Origin: Chryseobacterium sp. JM1 | GTDB lineage: Bacteria > Bacteroidota > Bacteroidia > Flavobacteriales > Weeksellaceae | Assembly (NCBI RefSeq): GCF_000737715.1 | Contig: NZ_JPRN01000020.1 | Span: 1 to 63,444, forward strand | Direction: 5' to 3' | DNA length: 63,444 bases | Part shown: positions 7,378 through 15,943 of the stretch, piece by piece | How the letters are laid out: every line of letters starts with the position of its first letter | Numbering within the stretch: the stretch's first letter is position 1 | Program-made: the position numbers and the translations under genes | The notes under the pieces: generated by a model | The model's input: only the letters and a program-made list of their open reading frames with translations | Databases searched by the model: none | What the model was told of the DNA's origin: nothing

Positions 7378-8553
7378 GTGAAAAAAATAACGACTGTTTT
7401 ACTCCTTTCTTTATCAGCTTATAGCCTTCAGGGCCAGAATTTTATACAGGCTTATCAAACCAGGGTTGATAAAGTATCTCAAGCCAATATTACATCCAAC
7501 CTTCAGGGATTTGGAGATCTGGGTATCAAAACTACAGGTTCCACTCAGAACACCAATGCACTGAACTGGCTTAAAGCAAAATATCAAACCTATGGATACA
7601 GCGCGAGCCAGATCACCGAAGACAGTTTCACCTATAACGGTAATACTTCCAAAAATTTAATCATCACCAAAACAGGAACTGTCTACCCAAATACCTATGT
7701 GATTATTTGTGGTCATTACGATACGGTAAATGGTCCCGGAGTAAGTGACAATGGCAGCGGAACCTCTATTTTGCTGGAAGCGGCAAGGATTCTAAAAGAT
7801 GTACCTACTGAATATTCCATCAAGTTTATTCACTTTTCCGGAGAGGAACAGGGCTACCTGGGAAGTTCTCACTATGTAAACAATGTTGTTTTTCAGAATA
7901 ATGCACGCCAGCTCACTCTTAAAGTTGTTTTCAACATCGATCAGGTAGGCGGAAAAATAGGGAATGCAAATACGAATATCAACTGTGAAAGCGATCAGAA
8001 CGGCCAGTCAGCAAACAATGCAGCTTCATTAGCCATGACCCAGCAGCTGGCTAACTGCACCACTCTATACTCCCCGCTTCAGCCTACGATGTCCTATGCA
8101 TACAATTCAGATTATATGCCATTTGAAAATAAGGGAGACATTATTACCGGCTTTTATGAAACGACAAGAAGTAATAACGAGCACACTCCCAACGATACTT
8201 TTGCCAATGTAGATCCCGTATATGTTTTCAATGCAGGGAAAGCTGCTCTGGGAGCATTGCAACACTTTGCAGTGGCTTCTGCTACAACTTTGAATACAGA
8301 TGATGTTCAGATTGAAAATTCATTGGAATCTGTCAAAATCTACCCTAATCCGGCACACGATGTACTTCACATTGAACTTCCCAAGAATCACAAAGACTTT
8401 AAGGTAGAAATCAGCGATATGAACGGACGATTGATTTTAAATACAGAAAACGAAAAGAAACTGAATACCTCCGGGCTCACCAACGGAACGTATATCGTGA
8501 CTGTAAAATCTGATCAGAGCAGCGTATCCAGAAAGATCATTATTGAAAAATAA
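7378..8553 (+). CDS. Secreted M28 zinc aminopeptidase with T9SS tail, paralog 1 (GTG start)
   Basis: 391 residues. A signal peptide (about 1-20, ending SLQGQ) is followed by an M28 metallopeptidase domain with all expected zinc ligands: H113 (CGHYDT), D124 (SDNGSG), E157 with catalytic E156 (FSGEEQG), D188 (NIDQVGG) and H269 (NNEHTPND). The C-terminal 75 residues form a type A T9SS sorting domain (KIYPNPAHD ... GLTNGTYIVTV ... KIIIEK), so it is exported by T9SS and anchored or released at the surface. The start is GTG, because MKKITT fits a signal peptide and no ATG is available. It is the first of three tandem paralogs; spacing to the next is 34 bases. Likely role is peptide scavenging. Confidence 0.92.
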   Translation: MKKITTVLLLSLSAYSLQGQNFIQAYQTRVDKVSQANITSNLQGFGDLGIKTTGSTQNTNALNWLKAKYQTYGYSASQITEDSFTYNGNTSKNLIITKTGTVYPNTYVIICGHYDTVNGPGVSDNGSGTSILLEAARILKDVPTEYSIKFIHFSGEEQGYLGSSHYVNNVVFQNNARQLTLKVVFNIDQVGGKIGNANTNINCESDQNGQSANNAASLAMTQQLANCTTLYSPLQPTMSYAYNSDYMPFENKGDIITGFYETTRSNNEHTPNDTFANVDPVYVFNAGKAALGALQHFAVASATTLNTDDVQIENSLESVKIYPNPAHDVLHIELPKNHKDFKVEISDMNGRLILNTENEKKLNTSGLTNGTYIVTVKSDQSSVSRKIIIEK

Positions 8554-8587
8554 AGAAAACCACACCAAATCCAAAATATAATTTAAT

Positions 8588-9769
8588 ATGAAAAAACTAA
8601 CACCATTTTTATGTACTGCATTAGCGGTGGGGAGCCTCGGTGCCCAAACCCTGATTCAGACTTACAAAAACAGGGCTGATCAGGTTTCCCAAACCAATAT
8701 CACCACCAATCTTCAGGAATTCTCCAATTTAGGGATCAAAACCACAGGATCTGTGAATAATGCCAATACCCTGATCTGGATCAAAAACAAGTATACGTCT
8801 TTCGGATATTCTGCCAGCCAGATTGTGGAAAACCCTTTTACATTTGGAAGCACAAGCTCGAAGAATCTGGTCATTACCAAGACGGGAACACTTTATCCGG
8901 ATAAATATGTCATTATTTGTGGGCATTATGATACCATCACAGGTCCGGGAACCAGTGACAACGGCAGCGGAACTTCGGTTATCCTGGAGGTGGCGAGAAT
9001 TCTAAAAGATGTACCTACGGAATATTCTATCAAGTTTATTCATTTCTCCGGAGAAGAACAGGGCTTATATGGAAGTTCCCATTACGCCAATAACATCGCG
9101 TACCAAAACGGCGTGAAAAAGCTAGATATCAAGGTGGTATTCAATCTTGATCAGGTAGGTGGCAAGATTGGCAACGTGAATAATAAAATCATCTGTGAAA
9201 AAGATACCGGAGGACAGTCAGGAAACAACGCGGCTTCCAATACGATCACGCAGCAACTGGCAACGTGTACTACCCTATACTCTCCTCTTCAAACCAGTAT
9301 TTCCAATGCCTATTCCTCAGATTATATGCCTTTTGAACAGAAAGGATATGTGATCACAGGTTTTTATGAATACACCAGAAGTTATAATGAACACACGGTC
9401 AATGATACATTTGCCAACGTAGATCCGGTATATGTATTTAAAGTTGGAAAAGCGGCTGTGGGCGCTATGCAGCATTTTGCAACGGCATCTACTGCTGCAC
9501 CAGCTCCGATAGCTAAAGAAAAACTGGTAAAGTCATTAGAAGCTGTAAAAATTTATCCCAATCCAGCTAAAGATATTTTAACGGTTGAGCTGCCTGATTC
9601 AAACACAAAAAACTTCACGGTTGAAATTAGTGATCTGTCGGGACAGTCTTTTCTGAAAGAAGAAAACCAGGCTCAGCTTAATATTTCACGTTTAGCGAAA
9701 GGAATTTATTTGTGTACAGTGAATGCAGAAGGTTCCAGCGTTACCAGAAAAATTATTATTGAAAAATAA
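8588..9769 (+). CDS. Secreted M28 zinc aminopeptidase with T9SS tail, paralog 2
   Basis: 393 residues, closely similar throughout to its two neighbours. Signal peptide MKKLTPFLCTALAVGSLGAQ, then the M28 domain with CGHYDT, SDNGSG, FSGEEQG, NLDQVGG and YNEHTVND carrying the five zinc ligands and the catalytic Glu. A C-terminal T9SS type A tail (KIYPNPAKD ... LAKGIYLCTV ... KIIIEK) follows a short Ala/Pro linker. It has no terminator before it, so it is likely cotranscribed with paralog 1; a hairpin terminator follows it at 9781. Specificity differences between copies cannot be read from sequence. Confidence 0.93.
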   Translation: MKKLTPFLCTALAVGSLGAQTLIQTYKNRADQVSQTNITTNLQEFSNLGIKTTGSVNNANTLIWIKNKYTSFGYSASQIVENPFTFGSTSSKNLVITKTGTLYPDKYVIICGHYDTITGPGTSDNGSGTSVILEVARILKDVPTEYSIKFIHFSGEEQGLYGSSHYANNIAYQNGVKKLDIKVVFNLDQVGGKIGNVNNKIICEKDTGGQSGNNAASNTITQQLATCTTLYSPLQTSISNAYSSDYMPFEQKGYVITGFYEYTRSYNEHTVNDTFANVDPVYVFKVGKAAVGAMQHFATASTAAPAPIAKEKLVKSLEAVKIYPNPAKDILTVELPDSNTKNFTVEISDLSGQSFLKEENQAQLNISRLAKGIYLCTVNAEGSSVTRKIIIEK

Positions 9770-9780
9770 CTACAACTTAT

Positions 9781-9808
9781 AAGTCCTGGTTTTTTATCGG
9801 GACTTTTT
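9781..9808 (+). terminator. Terminator between M28 paralogs 2 and 3
   Basis: Stem AAGTCCTG (9781-9788) / CGGGACTT (9798-9805), one wobble, followed by TTTAG. Its position argues that an ATG at 9812 is not the start of paralog 3. Confidence 0.7.
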
Positions 9809-9853
9809 AGTATGCACATTCATCACCAATCACCACACCATAAATTATTTGAT

Positions 9854-11041
9854 ATGAAAAAAACAATTACTATCCTGTCGGTTTGTTTAGCAACATTCGG
9901 CGGCAAGGCTCAGAGCTTTATTCAGGCTTATCAGGACAGGGCCAATCTGGTTTCACAGACGAATATTACTACGAACTTACAACAGTTTGCGAACTTAGGG
10001 ATCAAAACCACGGGTTCCACTAATAATGCCAACGCATTAACCTGGCTGAAAAACAAATACACTGCTTTCGGATATTCTGCCAGCCAACTCGTGGAAGATC
10101 CTTTTACTTTCGGAAGTACGAGTTCAAAGAATCTTGTGATTACCAAAACGGGAACGCTTTACCCAAACAAATACGTCATTATTTGCGGGCATTTTGACAG
10201 TATCAACGGTCCTGGCGTCAATGACAACGGCAGCGGAACTTCTATTATCTTAGAAGCGGCAAGGATCTTAAGAAATATTCCAACTGAATATTCTATCAAA
10301 TTCATCCATTTCTCCGGAGAGGAACAGGGATTGAGAGGCAGTACCCATTACGTGAACAATGTAGCGTACCAGAACGGTGTACGTGTATTGGATATCAAAC
10401 TGGTATTCAATCTTGACCAGGTAGGCGGTGTTATGGGCAACAATAACAATACAGTATATTGCGACCAGGATCAGGCCGGACCTACCAGTAATAATGCAGC
10501 GGCGGCGGCAGTAACCCAGCAGCTTAGAAACTGTACCACGCTATACTCTCCTCTTCAAACGGCTGTAGACCCTGCAGAAGACACGGATTACATTCCTTTT
10601 GAAAGAAAGGGCGAAATCATTACCGGCTTTTTTGAAAGAATAAGAAGTACTTATCCTCATACCTCCAATGATACATTTGCTAATACAGATCCTGTTTATA
10701 TTTTCAAAATAGGAAAAGCAACCGTTGGAGCGCTGCAGCATTTTGCCGTTGCCACATCCTCGAGCTCGCTTGTTATGAGCACCAAAGAGACCGCTTCCAA
10801 CAATTCTCTTGAAGAGGTTTCCATTTATCCTAATCCTTCTAAAGACATCATTAATATTGAACTTCCCCGTACAATCAGTAAAGATTTCAGCTTTGAAATT
10901 ACTGAACTGTCTGGAAAAGTCCTTTTAAAAAAGAACAATGAAACAACAGTCAATATTTCAGGACTGACTGCCGGAGCATACATCGGTGTGATAAAAGCTG
11001 ATGGTCAGACAGCTGTGAGAAAAATTTTGATTGAAAGATAA
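9854..11041 (+). CDS. Secreted M28 zinc aminopeptidase with T9SS tail, paralog 3
   Basis: 395 residues from ATG 9854. An upstream in-frame ATG at 9812 would add MHIHHQSPHHKLFD, which breaks the signal peptide and abuts the preceding terminator, so MKKTITILSV is preferred. The M28 domain keeps CGHFDS, NDNGSG, FSGEEQG and NLDQVGG; the last His ligand appears in YPHTSND where the others have NEHTxND. The C-terminal T9SS type A domain reads SIYPNPSKD to KILIER. It is more diverged than paralogs 1 and 2 (e.g. HFDS for HYDT), and an Ala-rich stretch NNAAAAAVTQQL is specific to it. Confidence 0.92.
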   Translation: MKKTITILSVCLATFGGKAQSFIQAYQDRANLVSQTNITTNLQQFANLGIKTTGSTNNANALTWLKNKYTAFGYSASQLVEDPFTFGSTSSKNLVITKTGTLYPNKYVIICGHFDSINGPGVNDNGSGTSIILEAARILRNIPTEYSIKFIHFSGEEQGLRGSTHYVNNVAYQNGVRVLDIKLVFNLDQVGGVMGNNNNTVYCDQDQAGPTSNNAAAAAVTQQLRNCTTLYSPLQTAVDPAEDTDYIPFERKGEIITGFFERIRSTYPHTSNDTFANTDPVYIFKIGKATVGALQHFAVATSSSSLVMSTKETASNNSLEEVSIYPNPSKDIINIELPRTISKDFSFEITELSGKVLLKKNNETTVNISGLTAGAYIGVIKADGQTAVRKILIER

Positions 11042-11049
11042 AAAAGGAA

Positions 11050-11077
11050 GGAAGCTGGGAGCCGGAAGAAGGAAGTT
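11050..11077. repeat. Degenerate heptamer tandem repeat
   Basis: Four adjacent 7-base units GGAAGCT, GGGAGCC, GGAAGAA and GGAAGTT directly after the third M28 gene. They are purine-rich and non-coding. Confidence 0.6.
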
Positions 11078-11137
11078 ATTGAAGCATGAAGGCATAAGAC
11101 TTTATCATTAATTTAATACGGCTCAGCCTAATTATAT

Positions 11138-11166
11138 AGCAGGAAGGATTTCTTCCTGCTTTTTTC
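11138..11166 (+). terminator. Terminator after the M28 cluster
   Basis: Stem AGCAGGAAG (11138-11146) / CTTCCTGCT (11152-11160), loop of five, then TTTTTTC on the plus strand. The convergent his operon ends 17 bases beyond it. Confidence 0.85.
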
Positions 11167-11182
11167 ATATAATCTTCTCAAT

Positions 11183-11770
11183 TTATTTATCCCTACTCTG
11201 AAGAATCTCCTCAATATCCTCCATAGAAAACCCTTTTGCTTTAAGGAGAATCAGAAAGTGATACATCAAATCTGCGGCTTCGTTTTTAAAAAGATCATCA
11301 TTATTGTCTTTAGCTTCAATAACGAGTTCTACCGCCTCTTCTCCTACTTTCTGAGCCATCTTGTTGATTCCTCTTTGAAACAGCGAATACGTGTACGAAT
11401 CTTCAGCCTTACGGTCTATTCTGTCACTTATTTTAGCTTCAAGTTCATACAGAAACCCTTTCGATTCTTTTTCTCCGAAACAACTGAAGCTTCCGGTGTG
11501 ACAAACCGTATTCTTCGGAACCGCCTGAATGAGTATCGTATCCTGATCACAATCTATACTTATACTTTTTACCGTAAGGAAATTTCCAGATTCTTCACCC
11601 TTTGTCCAAAGTCGATTTTTGGAGCGGCTAAAAAAAGTAACAATGCCTTCCTTTTCTGTTTTTTCAAAAGCCTCTTCATTCATATAGCCCAGCATCAATA
11701 CCTGTTGGGTTCTGCTGTCCTGAATGATCACCGGAACCAGGCCGTTATCTTTATTAAAATCTATTTTCAT
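11183..11770 (-). CDS. hisI: Bifunctional phosphoribosyl-AMP cyclohydrolase / phosphoribosyl-ATP pyrophosphatase
   Basis: HisIE fusion, 195 residues, catalysing steps 2 and 3 of histidine synthesis. The N-terminal HisI half (about 1-105) shows LMLGYMNEEAF, the SKNRLWTKGE motif and the metal-binding segment CDQDTILIQ followed by CHTGSFSCF. The C-terminal HisE half (about 110-195) shows the all-alpha nucleotide pyrophosphatase motif KVGEEAVELVIEAK and EAADLMYH. It is last in the operon and its ATG overlaps the end of hisF by 4 bases (translational coupling). Confidence 0.97.
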   Translation of the reverse strand: MKIDFNKDNGLVPVIIQDSRTQQVLMLGYMNEEAFEKTEKEGIVTFFSRSKNRLWTKGEESGNFLTVKSISIDCDQDTILIQAVPKNTVCHTGSFSCFGEKESKGFLYELEAKISDRIDRKAEDSYTYSLFQRGINKMAQKVGEEAVELVIEAKDNNDDLFKNEAADLMYHFLILLKAKGFSMEDIEEILQSRDK

Positions 11771-12525
11771 CGTACAGGAATTTTTTGAATTTTTAATTGT
11801 TTTTTTAATTCTTGAACAGGTACTTCATTAAAGTGGAAAATACTGGCTGCCAATGCACCTGTAGCTTTTGTTTCATTAAATACTTTAACAAAGTCATCTG
11901 CATTTCCAGCTCCTCCGGAAGCAATTACAGGAATACTGACCGCCTCGGAAACCAGCTTTGTGATGCGAATATCGAAACCATTTTTTGTTCCATCGCCATC
12001 CATTGAGGTCAAAAGAATTTCACCGGCTCCTAAAGATACCGCTTCTTTCGCCCACTCTACAGTGTTTAAACTTGTGGCCAGTTTTCCTCCTCTGACATAC
12101 ACCAGATCTGATCCATTGGTAAGTCTCGTGTCAATAGCTACAACGATACACTGGCTTCCAAATTCTTTAGATAATTCTTCAATGAGTTTTGGGTTTTTAA
12201 CCGCAGAAGAATTGATGCTGATCTTGTCTGCACCAGCTTCCAGAAGCGTTCTGACATCTTCAATAGAAGAAATCCCTCCTCCTACTGTAAACGGAATGCT
12301 CAGCTGTGCTGCAATATCTTTCACCAGTCCGGCAAATGTTTTCCGGTCTTCCACCGTTGCCGTAATATCCAGAAAAACCAATTCATCAGCACCTTCCTGC
12401 TCATATTTCACTGCGAGCTCAATAGGATCTCCTGCATTGCGTAAGCCTTCAAAATTGACCCCTTTTACCGTTGTTCCGTCTTTAATGTCGAGACATGGAA
12501 TAATTCTTTTTTTAAGCATTTTCAA
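11767..12525 (-). CDS. hisF: Imidazole glycerol phosphate synthase, cyclase subunit
   Basis: 252-residue (beta/alpha)8 barrel that uses ammonia delivered by HisH to convert PRFAR to imidazole glycerol phosphate and AICAR. Visible signatures are RIIPCLDIKDG with the catalytic Asp in strand 1, VGGGI in the first half-barrel, and the second catalytic Asp in TSMDGDGTKNGFD, with ASGGAG binding phosphate. The start overlaps hisA by 14 bases. Full length and intact. Confidence 0.98.
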   Translation of the reverse strand: MKMLKKRIIPCLDIKDGTTVKGVNFEGLRNAGDPIELAVKYEQEGADELVFLDITATVEDRKTFAGLVKDIAAQLSIPFTVGGGISSIEDVRTLLEAGADKISINSSAVKNPKLIEELSKEFGSQCIVVAIDTRLTNGSDLVYVRGGKLATSLNTVEWAKEAVSLGAGEILLTSMDGDGTKNGFDIRITKLVSEAVSIPVIASGGAGNADDFVKVFNETKATGALAASIFHFNEVPVQELKKQLKIQKIPVR

Positions 12526-13237
12526 TAAAATCCTGAAGTTGTTGTAATGTTATTTTTCCCTCGTAAATCGCTTTTCCGATAATCGTTCCCGAGCATCCGA
12601 TTTCTTTCATTTTGTAGACGTCTTCGATGCACGAAATACCGCCGCTGGCTGTAAGTTTAATCGCTGTTTTCTCCAGAATTTCCTGATATAGATCTGTGGA
12701 AGGACCTTCCATCATTCCATCTTTTGAAATATCTGTACAAATGGTCTGAACCACTCCTTTTTCTTTGTAATCCAACAGAAAATCAATGATATCCAAATTA
12801 CTTTCCTCTTCCCATCCGGACGTTTTTATCTTTCGGTTTTCACAGTCTGCGCCTAAAATAATCTTTTCACTGCCGTATTTTTGGATCATTTCAAAACAGA
12901 ATTCACGATCCTGTACCGCAATACTTCCAAGGGTGATCTGTTTCGCTCCCGAATTAAAAGCTGTTTCTATATCATTCCAAGTTTTTAATCCGCCGCCAAA
13001 ATCAATGCGAAGCGATGTTTCCCGGGCAATATTTTCCAATACCTTCTGATTGACAATGTGTTTGGACCTGGCTCCGTCAAGATCTACAAGATGCAGAAAC
13101 TGAATTCCATAGCTTTCAAATTCTTTGGCCGTTTCTACCGGATCTTCGCTGTATATTTTTTTGGTCGAATAATCTCCTTTTGAAAGACGTACACATTTTC
13201 CGTCGATAATATCAATAGCTGGAATAATTTTCATCAT
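12512..13237 (-). CDS. hisA: ProFAR isomerase
   Basis: 241-residue barrel enzyme isomerising ProFAR to PRFAR. The N-terminus IIPAIDIIDGKCVRL contains the catalytic Asp and the phosphate-binding motifs FGGGL and TASGGI are present; the second-half catalytic Asp is in CTDISKDGMMEGPS. It is homologous to the neighbouring hisF. It follows hisH with no gap (13237/13238), so it is coupled. A second Met (MMK) offers an alternative start one codon later. Confidence 0.97.
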   Translation of the reverse strand: MMKIIPAIDIIDGKCVRLSKGDYSTKKIYSEDPVETAKEFESYGIQFLHLVDLDGARSKHIVNQKVLENIARETSLRIDFGGGLKTWNDIETAFNSGAKQITLGSIAVQDREFCFEMIQKYGSEKIILGADCENRKIKTSGWEEESNLDIIDFLLDYKEKGVVQTICTDISKDGMMEGPSTDLYQEILEKTAIKLTASGGISCIEDVYKMKEIGCSGTIIGKAIYEGKITLQQLQDFIENA

Positions 13238-13816
13238 TTACAGTTTTATAAAGTTATTTAATATGCTGCTGCCTGCCATTCCTGATTTCTCCGGATGAAA
13301 CTGTACCGCAAAAAAATTATCCTTCTGCAGCGCTGCACTGAACGGGAGAATATAATCGCATACTGCAACGGTAGAGTCTCCAAGTCCACAATAATAGCTG
13401 TGTACAAAATAGACATCATTAGTTTCTTCAATTCCCGAAAACAAAGGGCTTTTAAGATCTGAAAGCGTGTTCCAGCCCATGTGGGGAACCAGATCTTCCG
13501 GTGGAAATCTTTTAACATCAACATCAAATATTCCCATTCCTCTTACATTGCCTTCTTCATTATTGCCACACATCAACTGCATCCCCAGACAGATCCCGAG
13601 AACAGGCTGTTTCAAAGAAGGAATAAGCGTATCAAGGCCTTTTTCTTTCAATACCTTCATGGTGGAAGAAGCTTCTCCTACGCCCGGAAAAATGACTTTA
13701 TCTGCCTTCAGGATCAATTCAGGATCATCGGTCACTATCGATTCAATGTTCAGCCGGGACAGTGCGTTCTGGACTGAACTGACATTTCCTCCGTTGTATT
13801 TTATTAATGCTATCAT
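13238..13816 (-). CDS. hisH: Imidazole glycerol phosphate synthase, glutaminase subunit
   Basis: 192-residue class I glutamine amidotransferase partner of HisF. The triad is visible as the nucleophile Cys in LGICLGMQLM and the His/Glu pair in AVQFHPEKSG; the N-terminus IALIKYNGGNVSSV is typical. It generates ammonia for HisF. It abuts hisB (13816/13817) and hisA without gaps. Confidence 0.97.
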   Translation of the reverse strand: MIALIKYNGGNVSSVQNALSRLNIESIVTDDPELILKADKVIFPGVGEASSTMKVLKEKGLDTLIPSLKQPVLGICLGMQLMCGNNEEGNVRGMGIFDVDVKRFPPEDLVPHMGWNTLSDLKSPLFSGIEETNDVYFVHSYYCGLGDSTVAVCDYILPFSAALQKDNFFAVQFHPEKSGMAGSSILNNFIKL

Positions 13817-14911
13817 CTATAAACTTCCTTTGGTTGATGGTAAATTATAACTGCTATCAGACTGATTCACCGCCATTTTAACAGCTTTTGCAAATGCTTT
13901 GAATATCGCTTCTATTTTGTGGTGCTCATTGCCGCCTTCTGCCTTGATATTCAGGTTGGACCGGGAAGAATCTGTAAATGATTTGAAAAAGTGAACAAAC
14001 ATTTCTGTAGGCACATCCCCAATTTTCTCTCTTTTGAAATCAACGTCCCAAACCAGCCAAGGTCTGCCTCCGAAATCTATAGCGGCCTGAGCCAGACAAT
14101 CGTCCATCGGAAGCAGAAAACCATACCTCTCGATTCCTTTCTTGTTTCCCAGCGCTTTTAAAAAGGCTTCTCCCAAAGCAATTCCTGTATCTTCAATCGT
14201 GTGGTGCTCATCGACCTGAAGATCTCCGTTCACTTTAATTTTAATATCTAAATTTCCGTGTCTGGCTATTTGGTCCAGCATATGATCAAAAAAATGAAGC
14301 CCGGTTGAAATTTCAGAAACTCCTTTTCCATTGAGATCGATTTCAATATCAATCTCCGTCTCATTGGTTTTTCTGTAGACTTTTGCCTTTCTGGATTCCT
14401 GTTTTAAAAAAGAATAAATCCCGTTCCAGCTGTCTGTACTGAGCGTTGCTTCTTCATTAAAGTTTTCATTCAGATAAATAGATTTAGATCCCAAATTTAC
14501 AGCAAGTTGTACGTCCGTACTTCGATCACCAATTACATATGAATTTTCAAGATCATAATTCCCGTAAATGTATTTTGAAAGCATACCGATTCCGGGTTTT
14601 CTGGTAGGTAGATTTTCATGTTCAAAACTTTTGTCAATCAGAATATCGCTGAAAATAATTCCTTCATTTTCGAAAGCTTTCAACATTTTTTCGTGAGGTT
14701 TTATAAAATCTTCAAAAGGAAAACTCTCAGTTCCCAAGCCATCCTGATTAGTCACCATCACCAGTTCGTAATCCATTTCTCTCACAATTCTGGCAAGGTT
14801 CTGAAAAACTCCCGGATAAAATTCCAGCTTCTCCAGAGCATCTACCTGAAAATCTTCCGGCGGCTCTACGATCAGGGTTCCGTCACGGTCTATGAACAGT
14901 ACTTTTTTCAT
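13817..14911 (-). CDS. hisB: Bifunctional histidinol-phosphatase / imidazoleglycerol-phosphate dehydratase
   Basis: 364-residue fusion. Residues 1 to about 165 are a HAD phosphatase with the nucleophile pair D8/D10 in FIDRDGTLI, the TNQDGLGT motif and VIGDRSTDVQLA. From about 175 the IGPD domain shows HFFDHMLDQIARHG, the manganese-binding DEHHTIEDTG and EHHKIEAIFKAFAKA. One protein thus supplies steps 6 and 8 of the pathway, the enterobacterial-type fusion also common in Bacteroidota. The start overlaps hisC by 4 bases. Confidence 0.98.
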   Translation of the reverse strand: MKKVLFIDRDGTLIVEPPEDFQVDALEKLEFYPGVFQNLARIVREMDYELVMVTNQDGLGTESFPFEDFIKPHEKMLKAFENEGIIFSDILIDKSFEHENLPTRKPGIGMLSKYIYGNYDLENSYVIGDRSTDVQLAVNLGSKSIYLNENFNEEATLSTDSWNGIYSFLKQESRKAKVYRKTNETEIDIEIDLNGKGVSEISTGLHFFDHMLDQIARHGNLDIKIKVNGDLQVDEHHTIEDTGIALGEAFLKALGNKKGIERYGFLLPMDDCLAQAAIDFGGRPWLVWDVDFKREKIGDVPTEMFVHFFKSFTDSSRSNLNIKAEGGNEHHKIEAIFKAFAKAVKMAVNQSDSSYNLPSTKGSL

Positions 14912-15939
14912 GATGCTATTTCTTTTAAAACGTTAATCAATTTTTCATTTTCTTCCCGGTTTCCTACGTTGATTCTGATACAATCCGGAATCGCAGGTGC
15001 TCTCTGGCTGGTCAAAACTTCTTCTTCAAGCATTTTCTCATATACTGTTTTCCCGTCTCTCATTTTGATCAGAAAGAAATTGGCGTCTGTCGGAAATACT
15101 TTTTCAATGCACGAAACGGTTTTAAACTGTTCTTCCAGCCATACTCTTTCCTGTAAGACATTTTCCACGTTTTCTTTAAGCTTATTTTCATCATCCAGAA
15201 TACTCAAAATAAGCTCCTGACTCAAAGAATTGACGTTATAAGGCGCTTTTACCGTATTGATAAAACGGATGATCTCTTCGGAAGCGTAAGCTGTTCCTAC
15301 CCTTGCTCCGGCCGTTCCCCATGCTTTTGAAAAAGTCTGAAGCACAATGACATTAGGATATTGATCCAGCAACTCAATCCCAGATCTGTTACCCGAAAAT
15401 TCGATATACGCTTCATCAATGACCACGATACCATTAAAATTTTGGATGAAAAACTCGATGTCTTCTACGCTGTTTCCGGTTGGGTTATTCGGAGAACACA
15501 GGAAGAAAATTTTAATCTCCCTTTCCTGAGTAATCTTTAGAAAATCATCTTTTACAATTTCAAAATTTTCATCAAGATCAAGCTTAACCACTTCATTTTC
15601 ATTCACCGTTGCATAGAAACCGTACATCGCAAAAGAAGGATTCATCATCAGAATGGCATCTTTTTTAGGCTCGCAGAAGATTTTAATGATCAGATCAATC
15701 AGTTCATCACTTCCGTTTCCTATGGCGATCTGCGTCGGTGAAAGACCTTTAAGATCTGCTAATTTAGCTTTAAGCTTTTTCTGAGACGAATCCGGGTATC
15801 TGTTGAACTCCCCAAACGGACATTCATTGGCATCCAGCAACACCGGAGCATTGAACTCATTGTGATCTCGGAAGCTGATATAAGGCTGTAATTTTAATAT
15901 ATTTTCTCTTACTAAACTGTTGGTATTGAATTCTTTCAT
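14908..15939 (-). CDS. hisC: Histidinol-phosphate aminotransferase
   Basis: 343-residue PLP-dependent fold-type I aminotransferase that transaminates imidazole acetol phosphate with glutamate. The PLP-binding Lys is in TFSKAWGTAGARVG; NPSFAMYG, SPNNPTGN and VVIDEAYIEF are the other family signatures, and C-terminal RINVGNREENE fits the substrate arginine region. Slightly short but complete. Four bases separate it from the hisD stop. Confidence 0.97.
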   Translation of the reverse strand: MKEFNTNSLVRENILKLQPYISFRDHNEFNAPVLLDANECPFGEFNRYPDSSQKKLKAKLADLKGLSPTQIAIGNGSDELIDLIIKIFCEPKKDAILMMNPSFAMYGFYATVNENEVVKLDLDENFEIVKDDFLKITQEREIKIFFLCSPNNPTGNSVEDIEFFIQNFNGIVVIDEAYIEFSGNRSGIELLDQYPNVIVLQTFSKAWGTAGARVGTAYASEEIIRFINTVKAPYNVNSLSQELILSILDDENKLKENVENVLQERVWLEEQFKTVSCIEKVFPTDANFFLIKMRDGKTVYEKMLEEEVLTSQRAPAIPDCIRINVGNREENEKLINVLKEIAS

Positions 15940-15943
15940 TGTA

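Noticed and set aside
9812..9853. Upstream ATG adding MHIHHQSPHHKLFD to M28 paralog 3
   Set aside because: It begins four bases after a terminator and would destroy the signal peptide; ATG 9854 fits both neighbours.
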